Source: Chaetoderma sp. LZ-2023a (taxonomy: Eukaryota > Mollusca > Caudofoveata > Chaetodermatida > Chaetodermatidae). From it: a stretch of DNA of 64,000 nucleotides. The position numbers were made by a program, and so were the translations under genes. The notes below the pieces were generated by a model, which was not told where the DNA came from, did no database searches, and was given only the letters and a program-made list of their open reading frames with translations. Where the stretch lies: contig CM067373.1 of assembly GCA_034401795.1 (NCBI GenBank), forward strand, positions 43,229,142 to 43,293,141, given 5' to 3'. Shown piece by piece: positions 38,941 through 50,429 of this stretch (positions are counted from its first letter, which is position 1; each line of letters begins with the position of its first letter).

Positions 38941-39520
38941 CCATTGTCAACGGGTGAAGATATGACTGGTGGTTCTGTGTAGTTATATATGCTACCAGCA
39001 TTACACAGAGATTTGGATGAAGATATCCCTGGGCTTATAATGATAGTAGTGCCTTTGTGGGTGGAAAGAGCTTAGTGCTTTGCTCCTGGTAGAGTCTACA
39101 ATGGTGTATGTTATTTACATGTACCAATAGTCTTTGTCATACCAATGAATGATGAGCTATTTTAGCAAATCTTCATCTACCTTCTTCATTGGAAATCATC
39201 CCAAAACTTGCTGGTAGACATTCATGAAGATAGACTCTTGCGTCTCTGGAAATCGAAGCATCTGAATAGTCAATTTGTGTACAAAGCTTACTCCTCTTTC
39301 CCTTTGTTATTAACCAATGAAGTGTGTATGGCTTAAGTCGCAAATTATTGGCAGTTCACATGATCTAAGCCATAAGTAATTTATAACAGCATCGGGGATG
39401 AGATTTTTCCTGTTTTTATAGGAAATCCTATTTTCTAACAAGATTTTATAGGAAATCTTATCATTTTGTTGGCCAGATTCTCAAGAAGCATCATACTTGC
39501 TGAAATAGTGTAATATTTTT
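38941..39520. other. No recognised feature
   Basis: No coding-like frame or repeat beyond a short duplication of TTTTATAGGAAATCxTAT at 39415-39460. Confidence 0.5.
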
Positions 39521-39817
39521 CCCCTTAATGCTCAAATTGGTCAAGAAAATTTAAATTTGTTCTTTAGTGAATGATCATTTGCAGGAACCGAGAAGATAAA
39601 TTTTGAACTCAAGCCTGCCAAAGATGATTTTTGCAGTGCTCTTGAGAAATGTTGATTTGCAAATCAAAAGAAAAGTATTTTTGAAAATTTACCACTGGAA
39701 TGACTGGCTCGATAACCGAGCCAGTCATTCCAGTGGTAAATTTTCAAAAAGAGTTCCCTTGGTCTGCAAATCAAAAAATATTAATTTACTTGATGAAATC
39801 TGTGAGATAAAGGGTTA
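39521..39817 (+). mobile_element. Family A MITE, with extra left segment
   Basis: CCCCTTAATGCTCAAATTGG at left and GAGATAAAGGGTTAA at right. The arms AAATTTACCACTGGAATGAC and GTCATTCCAGTGGTAAATTT are exact complements. The copy is about 60 bp longer than usual because part of the left arm is repeated. Confidence 0.75.
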
Positions 39818-40033
39818 AGAAGACGGACAGAAAAGTATAGATGAAACATCCAGTAAGGTATCCTAAAGAACTATTGTGTGTTGCATAAGAGGTAGGGCAG
39901 CGGCCAAATCTCAAAAGGGGCCTAAAAATAGGAGTAACCCCTAGCTATCTTAGAACAAAACACAACCTATATTTTCTTGAAGAGTTATGTATTGTAAATG
40001 AGAAAATGATGGTTGTGTCAAAATAAAATGTGT

Positions 40034-42366
40034 TTTAGCTCACCTGACCTGAAAGTCCAAGTTAGCTTATGTCGTGGCGACCGTCCGTCCGTCGTCCATC
40101 CATCTTTTCCTTTAAGCGACTTCTGAATAACCACTGGGCCGATTTCAATTATATTTGGCAAGAAGCATCCTTAGGGTATAGGGATCCAAGTTTGTTCAAA
40201 TAAAGCCGATCGGCCAATTGGGCCGGCGGCCATCTGGGATTTTGGCTGATTTTAGGAAATATCTTTAAAATTCTCAGAAACCGCTAGGGAGGTGGATGCA
40301 AACCTCATGAAATAAGTTTGTTCAAGGGAATTTGATTGGTCAAATGGTTCGGTGGCCATCTTGGTTGACCTAGTTTTAGCGAAAAGGACTGCTGAAGGGA
40401 TCGGGCCAAAATTTGGCAGATATGATTAGCGATTAAGGTCCATTAAAGTTTGTTTAAGGGAACTTGATCCGTCGAAAAATGTGGCCAATCAAAACATAGC
40501 GCGTTTGATGGCCATATTGAATTTTTTTTATTTAATGGATTTTGAGGCTGAAATTGGTTTTATGTGTTTTTGGGTATTCTGATCTCAAATTTGCAATTTT
40601 CGAAACGGTCGGATAAACGGTTTGGTGGCCATCTTGGATCATTTTTCCAATAAAAGCTCCCATACTAAAGCAATGGGAAATTTAAAATGTCTTTTTGTCG
40701 AGAACTACTGGGCCGATTTCAATTATATTTGGCAGGAAGCATCCTTAGGGCATAGAGATTCAGGTTTGCTCAAACGAAGCCGATGGCCAATTGGGACAAC
40801 GTCCAACTTGGATTTCGGCCAATTTTTAGAAACCTCTAAAAATCTCCGAAACCGGTGGGGGTGGGGGGGGGGGGATTGATGCAAGCCTCATGAAATATGA
40901 TCTAGGGCAAGTTCTAAACCAAGTTTGTTCAAGGGAACTTGATTGATCAAATGGTTCAGCGGCCATTTTGGTTGACATAGTTTTAGTGAAAATGGCTTCT
41001 CCAGAACCGCTGAAGGGATCGGGTCGAAATTTTCTATATGATTGGGGACTAAGGGCCATTAAAATTTGTTCAAGGGAAGTTGATCCGTCAAAAAACATGG
41101 CCGCCATGTATCAATCAAAATATAACGTTTTTGGCGGACATTCTGAGAAAAACATAAAAAGACTTAAAATTATTAACCAAGTAGAAGCAAGTTGTTCTGA
41201 GTGATGCAACATCAGCACCATCCGATGCAGTATCGGGAGTACCACAGGGGACCATCCTAGGTCCAACCCTTTTCTTGATATACATAAATGATATAGCTGA
41301 AAACCGCCACTCAACCGTGCGCCTGTTTGCTGACAAGTGTGTATTGTTCCGACCTGTTACCTTTGTTGATGACCACCGCCTACTACAAGAAGATCTTGAC
41401 ACCTTAGTAGCATGGAGTCGCACCTGGCAGATGAAATTCAACGAGGAGAAATGTGCCATCATGAAAATAAGCAACAAGACCATAAGAACAGAAGCAGATT
41501 ACGCCATGGAAGGTCAGGTCTTAACTATAGCTCAACACCACCCATATCTAGGAGTAGAGCTAGCTGATAAGATGAAATTCAACCATCATATAAACACCAC
41601 ACACAAAGCATGAAGTGTTTTGGGATTCATCCAAAGAAATTTGAACCGATGCCCAATGAAGATCAAAGAGCGAGCATATACCAACCTTTTATGACCAAAG
41701 TTTGAATATGCCTCAATATGGAATCCCCAGCAGATAACTCAAATTAAGCAAATAGATCAGGTCCAAAGAAATGCGGCACGCTATGTATTGAACCAGCCAT
41801 ACAACACCAGACAACCTGGCAGCGTTACGTTACTGTTACAACATTTACAATTGGACTCGCTACAGAAACGCAGAGCGAGAAGCGACGTAACAATGTACAA
41901 GATAGTCAATGGACTAGTAGCGATACCACAATCATACCCAGCTAAACGAGCATCTATGCGGCATGACAACACGGAAAAGTTCAACACATCAAACATCAAT
42001 AAATGCTTATAAACATTCATTCTTCCCAAGAACAACACCTTCGTGGAAGCCTGAACGCATTTAAATCTGCCGTCCAGAAAATCGCCATCTAGACACATCC
42101 TGTACAGTGTTTTTAATTTGCACAGCACCATTGTACATAGCATGCGCACTACTTGTCCTCGACATATGATGTCTGCTTGCAGATAGCAGTCGAGTATATC
42201 ATTGAAGTTGAAGTTGAACCTCCGGGACAATTTTAATAAAACTTGGCAAAATTTTCTTTGCAGAAATTTGATTGGTAAATTTTTACAGTGGTCATCACAT
42301 TTTGTTTGGTTGTGCCAGTCGCCAATAATTCCAGGTGAGCGACACAGGCCCCTTGGGCCTCTTGTT
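40034..42366 (+). mobile_element. Composite element with AGCTCACCTG / CAGGTGAGC ends
   Basis: Starts TTAGCTCACCTGACCTGAAA and ends CCAGGTGAGCGACACAGGCC, CCTTGGGCCTCTTGTTTT. Two long tandem-like halves repeat TGGGCCGATTTCAATTATAT and GGCAAGAAGCATCCTTAGGG (40138 and 40710). The interior is split by a LINE fragment (41184-42212). I recognise this end pair as widespread in mollusc genomes, usually uncharacterised. Confidence 0.68.
41184..42212 (+). mobile_element. LINE fragment (Jockey/CR1-like), 5' truncated
   Basis: Starts inside the reverse transcriptase: SGVPQGTILGPTLFLIYIND, then LFADKCVLFRP (the usual FADD box reads FADK), LDTLVAWSRTWQMKFNEEKC, HPYLGVELADKMKFNHHI. After one stop it goes on with LGFIQRNLNRCPMKIKERAY, FEYASIWNPQ, QIDQVQRNAARYV and SLQKRRARSDVTMYKIVNGL. 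It ends in short GAAGTTGAAGTTGAA repeats, a LINE-style tail. It has decayed by a stop after THKA, another after YTNLL, and loss of the second catalytic Asp. Confidence 0.88.
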
Positions 42367-43228
42367 TTATGTATTTCCCTGCCCTTTTTAGATGTACTGC
42401 TAAATACGTATTAATCAGCTTTCGACCACTTGTATTTCGACATCACATACAAAAAGTGGCACGAATATATTATTTGTTGCCATAGGGTAACGCATTTGGT
42501 GTCATTTGAAAGAAGATATATTCCCCTTATATATGTATTAATTATTTTTATATGTACATTTATATTCAACAAGAAATTAAGAGCTATATATACAGTATGT
42601 ACGTATTTCTGCGTAATAGCTTTGTCAATCCTTCCTATTCAACAGACACAGTATGGAGTAACAAAAATGGTTATTAAAGATAAATGGTCGCTTATTATAA
42701 GTTAATGTACTATTAAAATTGATTTTGGGATCACAAAACAGTAGTTATTTAAGACTAGTGGGTTATACCATTACCTGTCTTAATATAAGGAACCACAATA
42801 GTAAGGCCAAAAAAAACCCACAATGCTGTCAAACCTATAGCAGCCACATTATGCAGTAGTATTAAGTAGTTGTCAATTATTACAAGTTAGTTTTCTATGA
42901 AGATTGTCTTTGGGATCGCTAAATGTTAGTTATTTAAGACAGGTGGACTTACGACCACATGTCTAAAAGGACCACCATGTAGTGTAGCCCCCCCCCCCCC
43001 CATAGCATACGGTCGCTGTAGCATACGGTCGCTGTAGACAGATTTTACTGTACACTACTCTTAATTTGTAGTTTGAAGCAAATTATGTTCTATTACTACA
43101 ATCATGATCACTGGGGTGATTTAAAACAACATTTGGTCTTCTTATATATGGTATTAATTATTTATATATGTATATATTTCTGACATGATTAATAAAACCC
43201 GCCTATAACAGACACATCGAGCAACAAC
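42367..43228. other. No gene; remnants of a small MITE
   Basis: AT-rich. 42740-43050 holds scattered TGTCTTAATATAAGGAACCA and GTCTAAAAGGACCACCATG pieces, a C-run, and GGTCGCTGTAGCATACGGTC ending ACAGATTTTACTGTA, akin to the MITE at 22705. Confidence 0.5.
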
Positions 43229-43434
43229 ATGACCCTTATTACTAGTCAGGCTGCTATTAAAATTGCTTTTGATGTCACGAAAGGGGGATATATAAGAAGG
43301 GTAGTACGCGCACATCCTTTCTTAGAGAACCACAACATTATGGGTCCAAAACCAAATGACCAATTCAGACAGGTTATACTGTATATCGATCTTAATTTGT
43401 TGGTTTCTGCAGCAAATTATATGTTTATCAGTGT
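43229..43434. other. Flank of the pseudogene
   Basis: The 112-codon plus-strand frame at 43229-43567 overlaps the pseudogene tail and resembles nothing known. Confidence 0.4.
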
Positions 43435-45790
43435 TCAATTACTAAAATCGTCACTATCATCAAATGAACTACTATCTGCATTTGGACAGTCTAGAAGATT
43501 GCAAAAACTAAATTTCATGCATGGCAACCCAGATGATGCACAATGCCATTTCTTAGTGAGTGCATAGTTAGCATCAATGCAGTACAAATTCGTGAGGTCA
43601 CATATTTCTTTCCGCGCTGCATCCTTCTGATAAAGCACTGATGCAAGCTTATAGCCAATGTCTACAGCGCCACCTATTGTCATCTGGTTGCCAAAGGGCA
43701 TTAATCTATATTGCAACGTGATAATTCTGCACGCCAAACATGTTGTCTGAAGGCATCATCTGTCAGTGGGAAGAGGGATGCTGCCTCGTCAGTTGTACAT
43801 GCATAAGCATAGCCCAACTTATCCAGGGAATCACATGACCTGTTCTTGAATCCATAAAAATGTGCGTTTGGTGCACTTCATGCATATGTATAGCGCTCTA
43901 GCTGAACATTCCTTAGGTGCAATATTATATTAACAGGGCTAGGACGTCAGTGGCATTGCATCGTACAATAGTGCTCGAATAACTGTTAGCTAGTATGATG
44001 TCGTGAAGTAGTATCCTCGTGTCTGCCTGTTTGTGCATACTAAGTAGTTCAGGACTCTCTGTGACACCACTGTGCTGGACAACTTTGACTATTTGTCCAG
44101 CTTCGTACCCTCCAGCCACAACAATAGATTGCTCTTTCTCAATAACAGGTGGGCCATTCAATATTATGTAGCTACAGAGGAACTCTGTCTGAGCTGCTTT
44201 GTTTCTGGCATGTCTGTGGAATTTTCTGTAGTTTAGGACTCTGTGCGACTTCCTTGAATGACATAGCATGGTACTGTATCGCCACCTGTACTTCGTTCTC
44301 ATCCCATCTGCTTAATGGAGTGGGCATTGTCATATCAATCAAATACCATTGTCACTGAACCAACTTCAGGTCACCAGCGATCACTTTCGATCCCCTGTAT
44401 CACTCTGCATCCACGATCATCAAAGCTGTTGAAATACGTTTCATCAAGTGCCTGAAGAAATGCATTTCCATCTATGATGCATGCGGTGTCATCGTGATCA
44501 ATATGAAACAATACATAGACTACACTGCAGTGGGCTTTGAAGCCGGCTTTGCTTGTCTTCCTCATGGCTCCATCATTATTGAAGGGAGCTAATGATACAG
44601 CAGCTAATTCAAGGGTTAACACTTCTTGTTCTAGGCGAGAAGTCGTTTTTCAACACATGTCTTATTACGAATCTCGACATCTAAGAATTGTTCCATTTAT
44701 TTGGCTGCTTCTTGTGATGCGAGCTGTCCCGTGGCTATGTTTACCAGCTCATCTGTGATGGTATGAATATCAAATCATTTTGTCAGTTTGAGTTTTATCC
44801 TCTCATCCGTGTGGATTGTGAACTCTATCAACCTGGCCTTCCTGATCAACAGCCACATATATAAGGAAGAGTTGAACCTCGTCATATGAAACAATGTCCG
44901 AGAGAAAAGAGAACATCAATCACCTGTTTCTCACAAATGATTCATCTCTAGTGCTAAACCCAATGTCATAGTAGGACGTACTTGCTAACACTTTGATATG
45001 ATATCGTGGCAGATGGCAATCACTTTACGATCGTTCTTAGGCACATCTTCATCGCTACGGTATGTGCCATTCATATAAGACTTACTGCTTAGACACCATT
45101 GCACAAATTCATACATTATATTGGGGCCATATTCGTCACAATAGTCAATCTGTCGTCAATCATGTTCTGCAGGGAAGATGCTTTCTTTAGAGCATCACCT
45201 GCTGCAACCACAGAAGAACATAATAAGGTCAATTTGCCCTTGAAATTTAAGACAAACCAATAGGTTTCCAGAATAAGAGGTTTAGCTCTCTTTTAGCTTC
45301 CATGTTTTATACTGGTCTACATTACTTACACCATGCTCAGCTAGTACTTTGATGAACTGTGATCTCAAGCTGCTAAGTGTAGTCACTGCTGTGGGTCTTG
45401 AAAAAAACAGTTTGATGCAACTGTTTAGCGAGATCCTCCAAAGTTTTATCATACAGTGTTTGTGATTTGACTTCCCCGCCTTTCGGTGGTAGCAGCTATG
45501 TATTATATAATGTGGTATTTGGCATCATAAGCGAACAAGTCGGGGTAAGAAAGCATTCACAGGTCAATTACACTGTCTTCTCTTTCCTCTGCAGCTGCAT
45601 GAACCGTATCTAGATTCGTCTTTCCTGTGCCCGTCATTACATAAGTAAACATTTCTCCTCTTCTGTTGGATTCGCCACAGATAAAGCAATCTTTTCTGAT
45701 ATCAAACCCAGCTGTTCCCGTTCTACAGAGACTTCTATGCGCAGAGGTTCTACGCTGTTGGTCAGTTTCTGTCAATCAGCCGTTAGGAAT
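43435..45790 (-). pseudogene. Decayed copy of an EADTR-motif multicopy gene family
   Basis: In minus-strand order, separate frames carry: FDIRKDCFICGE (45775-45557), matching the N-terminal FDFxxxCxFCG block; AMRKTSKAGFKAHCS, ACIIDGNAFLQALDETYFNS (44622-44371), matching the IVDGMALxQ block; and LLSMHKQADTRILLHDIILA, IVRCNATDVLALLI (44302-43925), matching HEEADTRxxLHA...VxVRxxDTDVLVLL. I know this arrangement from large families of unnamed invertebrate and fish proteins; the acidic EADTR and DTD motifs suggest a PIN/FEN-like nuclease core, which is inference. The frame changes several times with stops between, and HEEADTR reads HKQADTR. Both a decayed host paralogue and a mobile-element gene are possible. 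Confidence 0.6.
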
Positions 45791-46199
45791 GTTAGACCTA
45801 TGGTGTATTTTCACCGACATGCTTTATGGAAAGCAACTCTTAACTTAAAAAAGTTAAAATGATTTTTCAATGGACACAGTGATTTAAAAAACCTCATTCT
45901 CCACAGATGGCTAGCAGTTATGGTTGCAAGCAAGTCATCTGATGTTGTGTTCCTAACAACAGGTTCTTTATTGGGGTTGCGTGGCTGAAGCATATAATAG
46001 AATGACCTGCATCAAATTTGAGACATTTCACTACAGGTGCCTCAATATCCATGGTCAAGAGTGAATATTATAGATATCAATGGCCAGAGATATGTAAATA
46101 TAAGAATGCAGACAGATTTGTAATTAGAGGTAAATTTAATATTAACTAGATTGATCAGTCGATGACGCGTCATTGCAAATCCCCACGTTCACCACTTTG
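45791..46199. other. No recognised feature
   Basis: Between the pseudogene N-terminus and the tandem array. No coding or repeat signal. Confidence 0.5.
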
Positions 46200-47765
46200 A
46201 ACTTTTGACACGACCCACCCCAGGGGCGGAGCCAAATGTAAACGGCCTTTTGCACTCGGCAATCATATGGGTAACTCATATACCAAATTTGGTTGAATTT
46301 GGTGCAATAGTGTCAGAGGAGTTGCATTACAATAAATTTCATGACATTTTGACCCCATTCCCCCACCACTTGGAACGGGGCCAAATGTAAATGTGCTCAT
46401 CCACTCCACATTGATATGGGTAACTCACATACCAAATTTTGTTGAATTTCGTGCAATAGTGTCAGAGGAGTTGCATTCCAATAAATTTCATGACCTTTTG
46501 ACCCCATTCCCCCACCCCTTGGAACGGGGCCAAATGTAAATGGGCTCATCCACTCCACATTGATATGGGTAACTCACATACCAAATTTGGTTGAATTCCG
46601 TTCAATGGTTTCGGAGGAGATGCATTAAATCAATTTACGCAGGTTAAAATTTAACCTTTTAACCCCTCTCCCGACCCCCTGGGGGTGGAGCCAAATCTAA
46701 ATGGCCTCTTGCGCTCCGCAATCATATGGGTAACTCGGATATCAAATTTATTTGAGTTCCGTCTAACGATTTCAGAGGAGTTGCATTATAATCAATTTCA
46801 TGACCTTTTGACCCCACCCCCATCCCCTGGGGGCGGGCCATATGTAAATGTGCTCATCCACTCCACATTGATATGGGTAACTCACATACCAAATTTTGTT
46901 GAATTTCGTGCAATAGTGTCAGAGGAGTTGCATTCCAATAAATTTCATGACCTTTTGACCCCATTCCCCCACCCCTTGGAACGGGGCCAAATGTAAATGG
47001 GCTCATCCACTCCACATTGATATGGGTAACTCACATACCAAATTTGGTTGAATTCCGTTCAATGGTTTCGGAGGAGATGCATTAAATCAATTTACGCAGG
47101 TTAAAATTTAACCTTTTGACCCCTCTCCCGACCCCCTGGGGGTGGAGCCAAATCTAAATGGCCTCTTGCGCTCCGCAATCATATGGGTAACTCGGATATC
47201 AAATTTATTTGAGTTCCGTCTAACGATTTCAGAGGAGTTGCATTATAATCAATTTCATGACCTTTTGACCCCACCCCCATCCCCTGGGGGCGGGCCATAT
47301 GTAAATGTGCTCATCCACTCCGCAGTGGTATGGGTAACTGGCATACTAAATTTGGTTGAATTCTGTCCAACAGTGTCAGAGGAGTTGCATTATAATCAAT
47401 TTTTTTACCTTTTGACACCCACCGCCACCCACCCCAGGGGGCGGGGCCAAATGTAAATGTGCGCATGTACTCCACATTGATATAAGTAACCCACAGACCA
47501 AATTTCGTTGAATTCTGTCCAACGGATTCGGAGGAGAAGCATTAAATCAATTTCCGCGGGTTAAAATTTAACCTTTTGACCCCTCCCCCACCCCCTGGGG
47601 TCGGAACCAAATATAAATGGCCTCTTGCACTCAGCAATCAAATGGGTAACTCAGATATCAAATTTGGTTCAGTTCCGTCTAACAATTTCAGAGGAGTTGC
47701 GTTACAACTGATTTGGCCTTTTGACCCCTGCCATTTCTGCCCCCCCCCCCCCCCCCCCCCCCCAG
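46200..47765 (+). repeat. Tandem array of a ~152-bp unit with 457-bp higher-order repeat
   Basis: About ten units, each with TTTTGACCCC plus a CCCCTGGGGGCGGGGCC-like hinge, ATGTAAATG, TATGGGTAACTCACATACCA and CAGAGGAGTTGCATT. The three-unit block at about 46395-46850 recurs almost unchanged 457 bases later. The array ends in a 24-base C-run (47740-47763). Confidence 0.9.
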
Positions 47766-47921
47766 ACTGCATGCTGAGAATCCAAATTCAGCATTGAGAA
47801 GCGGGAAAACTCGAAAGATAAGTAATGAGCCTACATTATAAGTACATCTTGAGCTTCAAAGTAAAAAAAGGAAAATATGGTAAAGAAAATATAAGGACCT
47901 CAGATGACATAGAGGTGGAGG

Positions 47922-48314
47922 CAATGGACCTTTCCAGTTTTTGCTAAGCCCCGCTCATCTCTAGCTAAGCTCCAGCCACACCTCGTTTGTGTTGGGATCG
48001 ATCGATCCCCGAACTCTGACTATCAATTGCCAGAAAGCTGTACAGATAAGTTGTTAAATATTTTGAAACTAATTTTACTGGGTGATAGGCAGCAACAGCG
48101 CCCAGTCAAATTAGTTTCAAAATATTCAACAGAATATTTATTAAATAATAAAGACATACAATTCGTACAACGACGCATAATTTGTCTTCAATTATCCATT
48201 TGTGACGTACTTATCTACGTCATTCATGACGTCAATGATTATGATGCCATTTTACATGTCTCACAGTTGATTATGACGCCATATGATTGATGGATAACGT
48301 GGAAAGGTCCATTG
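47922..48314 (-). mobile_element. Family B MITE, best preserved copy
   Basis: Perfect 15-base inverted ends CAATGGACCTTTCCA and TGGAAAGGTCCATTG, 393 bp apart. Core hairpin AAATATTTTGAAACTAATTT with AAATTAGTTTCAAAATATTC. It includes TTGGGATCGATCGATCCCCG and a CATATGATTGATGGATAA end zone. No target duplication is obvious. Confidence 0.87.
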
Positions 48315-48329
48315 GTGTTGAAGGACATG

Positions 48330-49190
48330 TGCATATCTATTCCTGTGCTGTTTGTGGTTGATTGTAGTTATTATATCCTTTTAGGTTTAATTCTGATGTT
48401 GAGGCTGGGTCTTTGGCATTTCTGGTAGCAACTCAGTGACTGTTATTATGTCAGGATTCTGTTCGTGTATAAGTACACACAGTTTATTGCATTTATTTAG
48501 TACAGGCAGTCCCTTTCTGCCCTCAGTTTCGGAAGTACATCTTACTCTAGTCTGAACATATCTTTTCTTATGAAGACCTTCCTGATGTTGTCGCTGTCGA
48601 TTTTTGCTAGGTTCCTGGCATATTTTGTAGCTGTTTTAGACCAGATTGTCAGTTGATACATGTAGGGGTCTTGGCTTCGCATCTTTCTGTTTTCTTCCCA
48701 AATGTACAGGCTTAGCTACCACAATGTTATCTTCTCAATTTAGGCTTGCATGGAAACCTCTTACTGATCTTGACATCTGATTTTCTTGTGTTTGGATTTT
48801 CATCCTCACTTTTGTTTTTACATTGAACAGTATAAGCTTATGCTTCATTCTCTCCCTTTCTTCAAGCGTTCAGAATGTTGCCTCTATCCTCCTTTATAGC
48901 CTCTGTAAGTTGGCTGTTGAATTAACAATTTAGTCTGGTTCTGCTCCTAGTCATCTCACACTAGCATTGGCTTCTAGTAATTTTAGTCTGTCTTCTTTAT
49001 CATCAACTTCATTTTGCAATTTCTTCAAAGCCTTGTCAACTTTTTCATTAATGGCCTTGCTCATTTGCTGTTATTCTCTGTTTAACACTATCAATAGCCT
49101 GTCCATTTTCAAAGATATTTTATTGATCGGGGCAGCATATTTGTAGCTCCTTTGAGGCAGTAACAGAAGTACCAATGAATTTGATCTGAT
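48330..49190 (-). mobile_element. LINE ORF1 remnant, coiled-coil part
   Basis: Minus strand: INEKVDKALKKLQNEVDDKE and DRLKLLEAN form a heptad-rich coiled coil near 49050-48960. Further on comes a basic stretch (NLAKIDSDNIRKVF near 48600), as in LINE ORF1 proteins with coiled coil and nucleic-acid-binding parts. Frames are broken. The likely N-terminal piece is at 50091-50414, beyond an inserted LINE on the other strand. Confidence 0.6.
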
Positions 49191-49239
49191 ATATTTTTGT
49201 GGAAATTTTTGTAGACTTGCAAGGATACGTTTTGGCAAT

Positions 49240-50115
49240 TACGACCTATATGGAACCGATTTCTCACTGTAATCTGGGAGCCAATATCGATTTGATCTAC
49301 TTGGATTTTATGAAAGCGTTCGATGTGGTCCCACAATGGCGCCTTCTGGATAAGCTTTTTAGTTACAGGATAACTGTCAACTTACACAAATGGATACAGT
49401 CATTTCTTCTCAACCGTAAACTGTGAACAGTAGTGGACAATACAAGATCATCAAGGCCAGAGGTCCCCTAAGCGTCGTTGCACACGATAGTGTCCTTGGC
49501 CCGGTGCTGTTCATGCTGTACATAAATGACCTGCCAGAGAAATTGAGTACAGATGCATTCATGCATGCAGATGACACCAAAGTTTTCCACCAGATAAGGG
49601 GTTAGCCAGACTAAGTAAACCTACAAGAAGATCTCTATAGACTGTAAGATTGGTCAGATGACTGGCTACTGAGATTCCTCACTGAAAATTATACACTAAT
49701 GAGCATGGGAAGACCATCCTAAAACGAGAAGCACTACTTTATGAGGGGAAAGACGGCTGAATAACCGCAGCACGAGATGATGAATGTCAACAAACAAAAA
49801 AAAGATCTTGGTGTCACCAATGACTCCAAACTATCATTCGAGGAGCAAATAGCAGAGAAAGTAAACAAGGCAACACAGTTGATGGGGATTATCTGCACAT
49901 CCTATACTTATGGTATGGAAATACCCATAAAGTCACCCAGCAAAGATGTTCCATGTTTGGCCATGTGCTATGGATGCCAGAAGAGACACCAACACAGAAA
50001 GGCTTCGAATTCGCCTTACTGGGAGCCAGCAAATATAAAGCCAGAACGGGACATCATTGCAGACATCTGTTAAGTGTGCTATGAAGGGACCTACAGATAG
50101 CAGGACTCGGTACAC
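49240..50115 (+). mobile_element. LINE fragment, plus strand, inserted in the ORF1 remnant
   Basis: Reverse-transcriptase pieces: IDLIYLDFMKAFDVVPQWRL, LHKWIQSFLLNRKL, then DSVLGPVLFMLYINDLPEKL and DAFMHADDTKVFHQ (catalytic ADD kept), followed by KKDLGVTNDSKLSFEEQIAE and KVNKATQLMGII. Frames shift between pieces (for example a stop after LLNRKL and after HQIRG). CR1/Jockey-like by wording. Confidence 0.85.
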
Positions 50116-50414
50116 TCAAAGTGAAGAAGGACTGGTTGCATATGTAGGATGTTTCTATTACTACAACTGCAGAATACAGTAAGCATCCATACATGGAACC
50201 AATTGGTGCAAATGCCACGATGAAGGCCCTCCTGTTCTCCATTAACTTCACAATTGCAATCCATGCATACAATATTGTTGTCATTATTATCCATGGAAAC
50301 ACAATAAGAGCCGTCACTTATCTTCGGATCTTTACTTTGATGATCAACTACCTGAATTGTCCCACTTTTCTTTGAATCCTTTGAATCTTTAGTAAACCGA
50401 GCTCTTGTTTTCAT
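50091..50414 (-). mobile_element. LINE ORF1 N-terminal piece with PHD-like finger
   Basis: 107-codon minus-strand frame. Lys-rich start (RFTKDSKDSKKSG), then CMDCNCEVNGEQEGLHRGIC and CTNWFHVWM. The spacing resembles a PHD finger (C-x2-C...C-x2-WfH) missing its later cysteines. PHD fingers are known in ORF1 of some CR1-type and related LINEs. The rest of the ORF1 continues at 49190 after the inserted plus-strand LINE. Confidence 0.6.
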
Positions 50415-50429
50415 GGCTTTGATGGTGGC

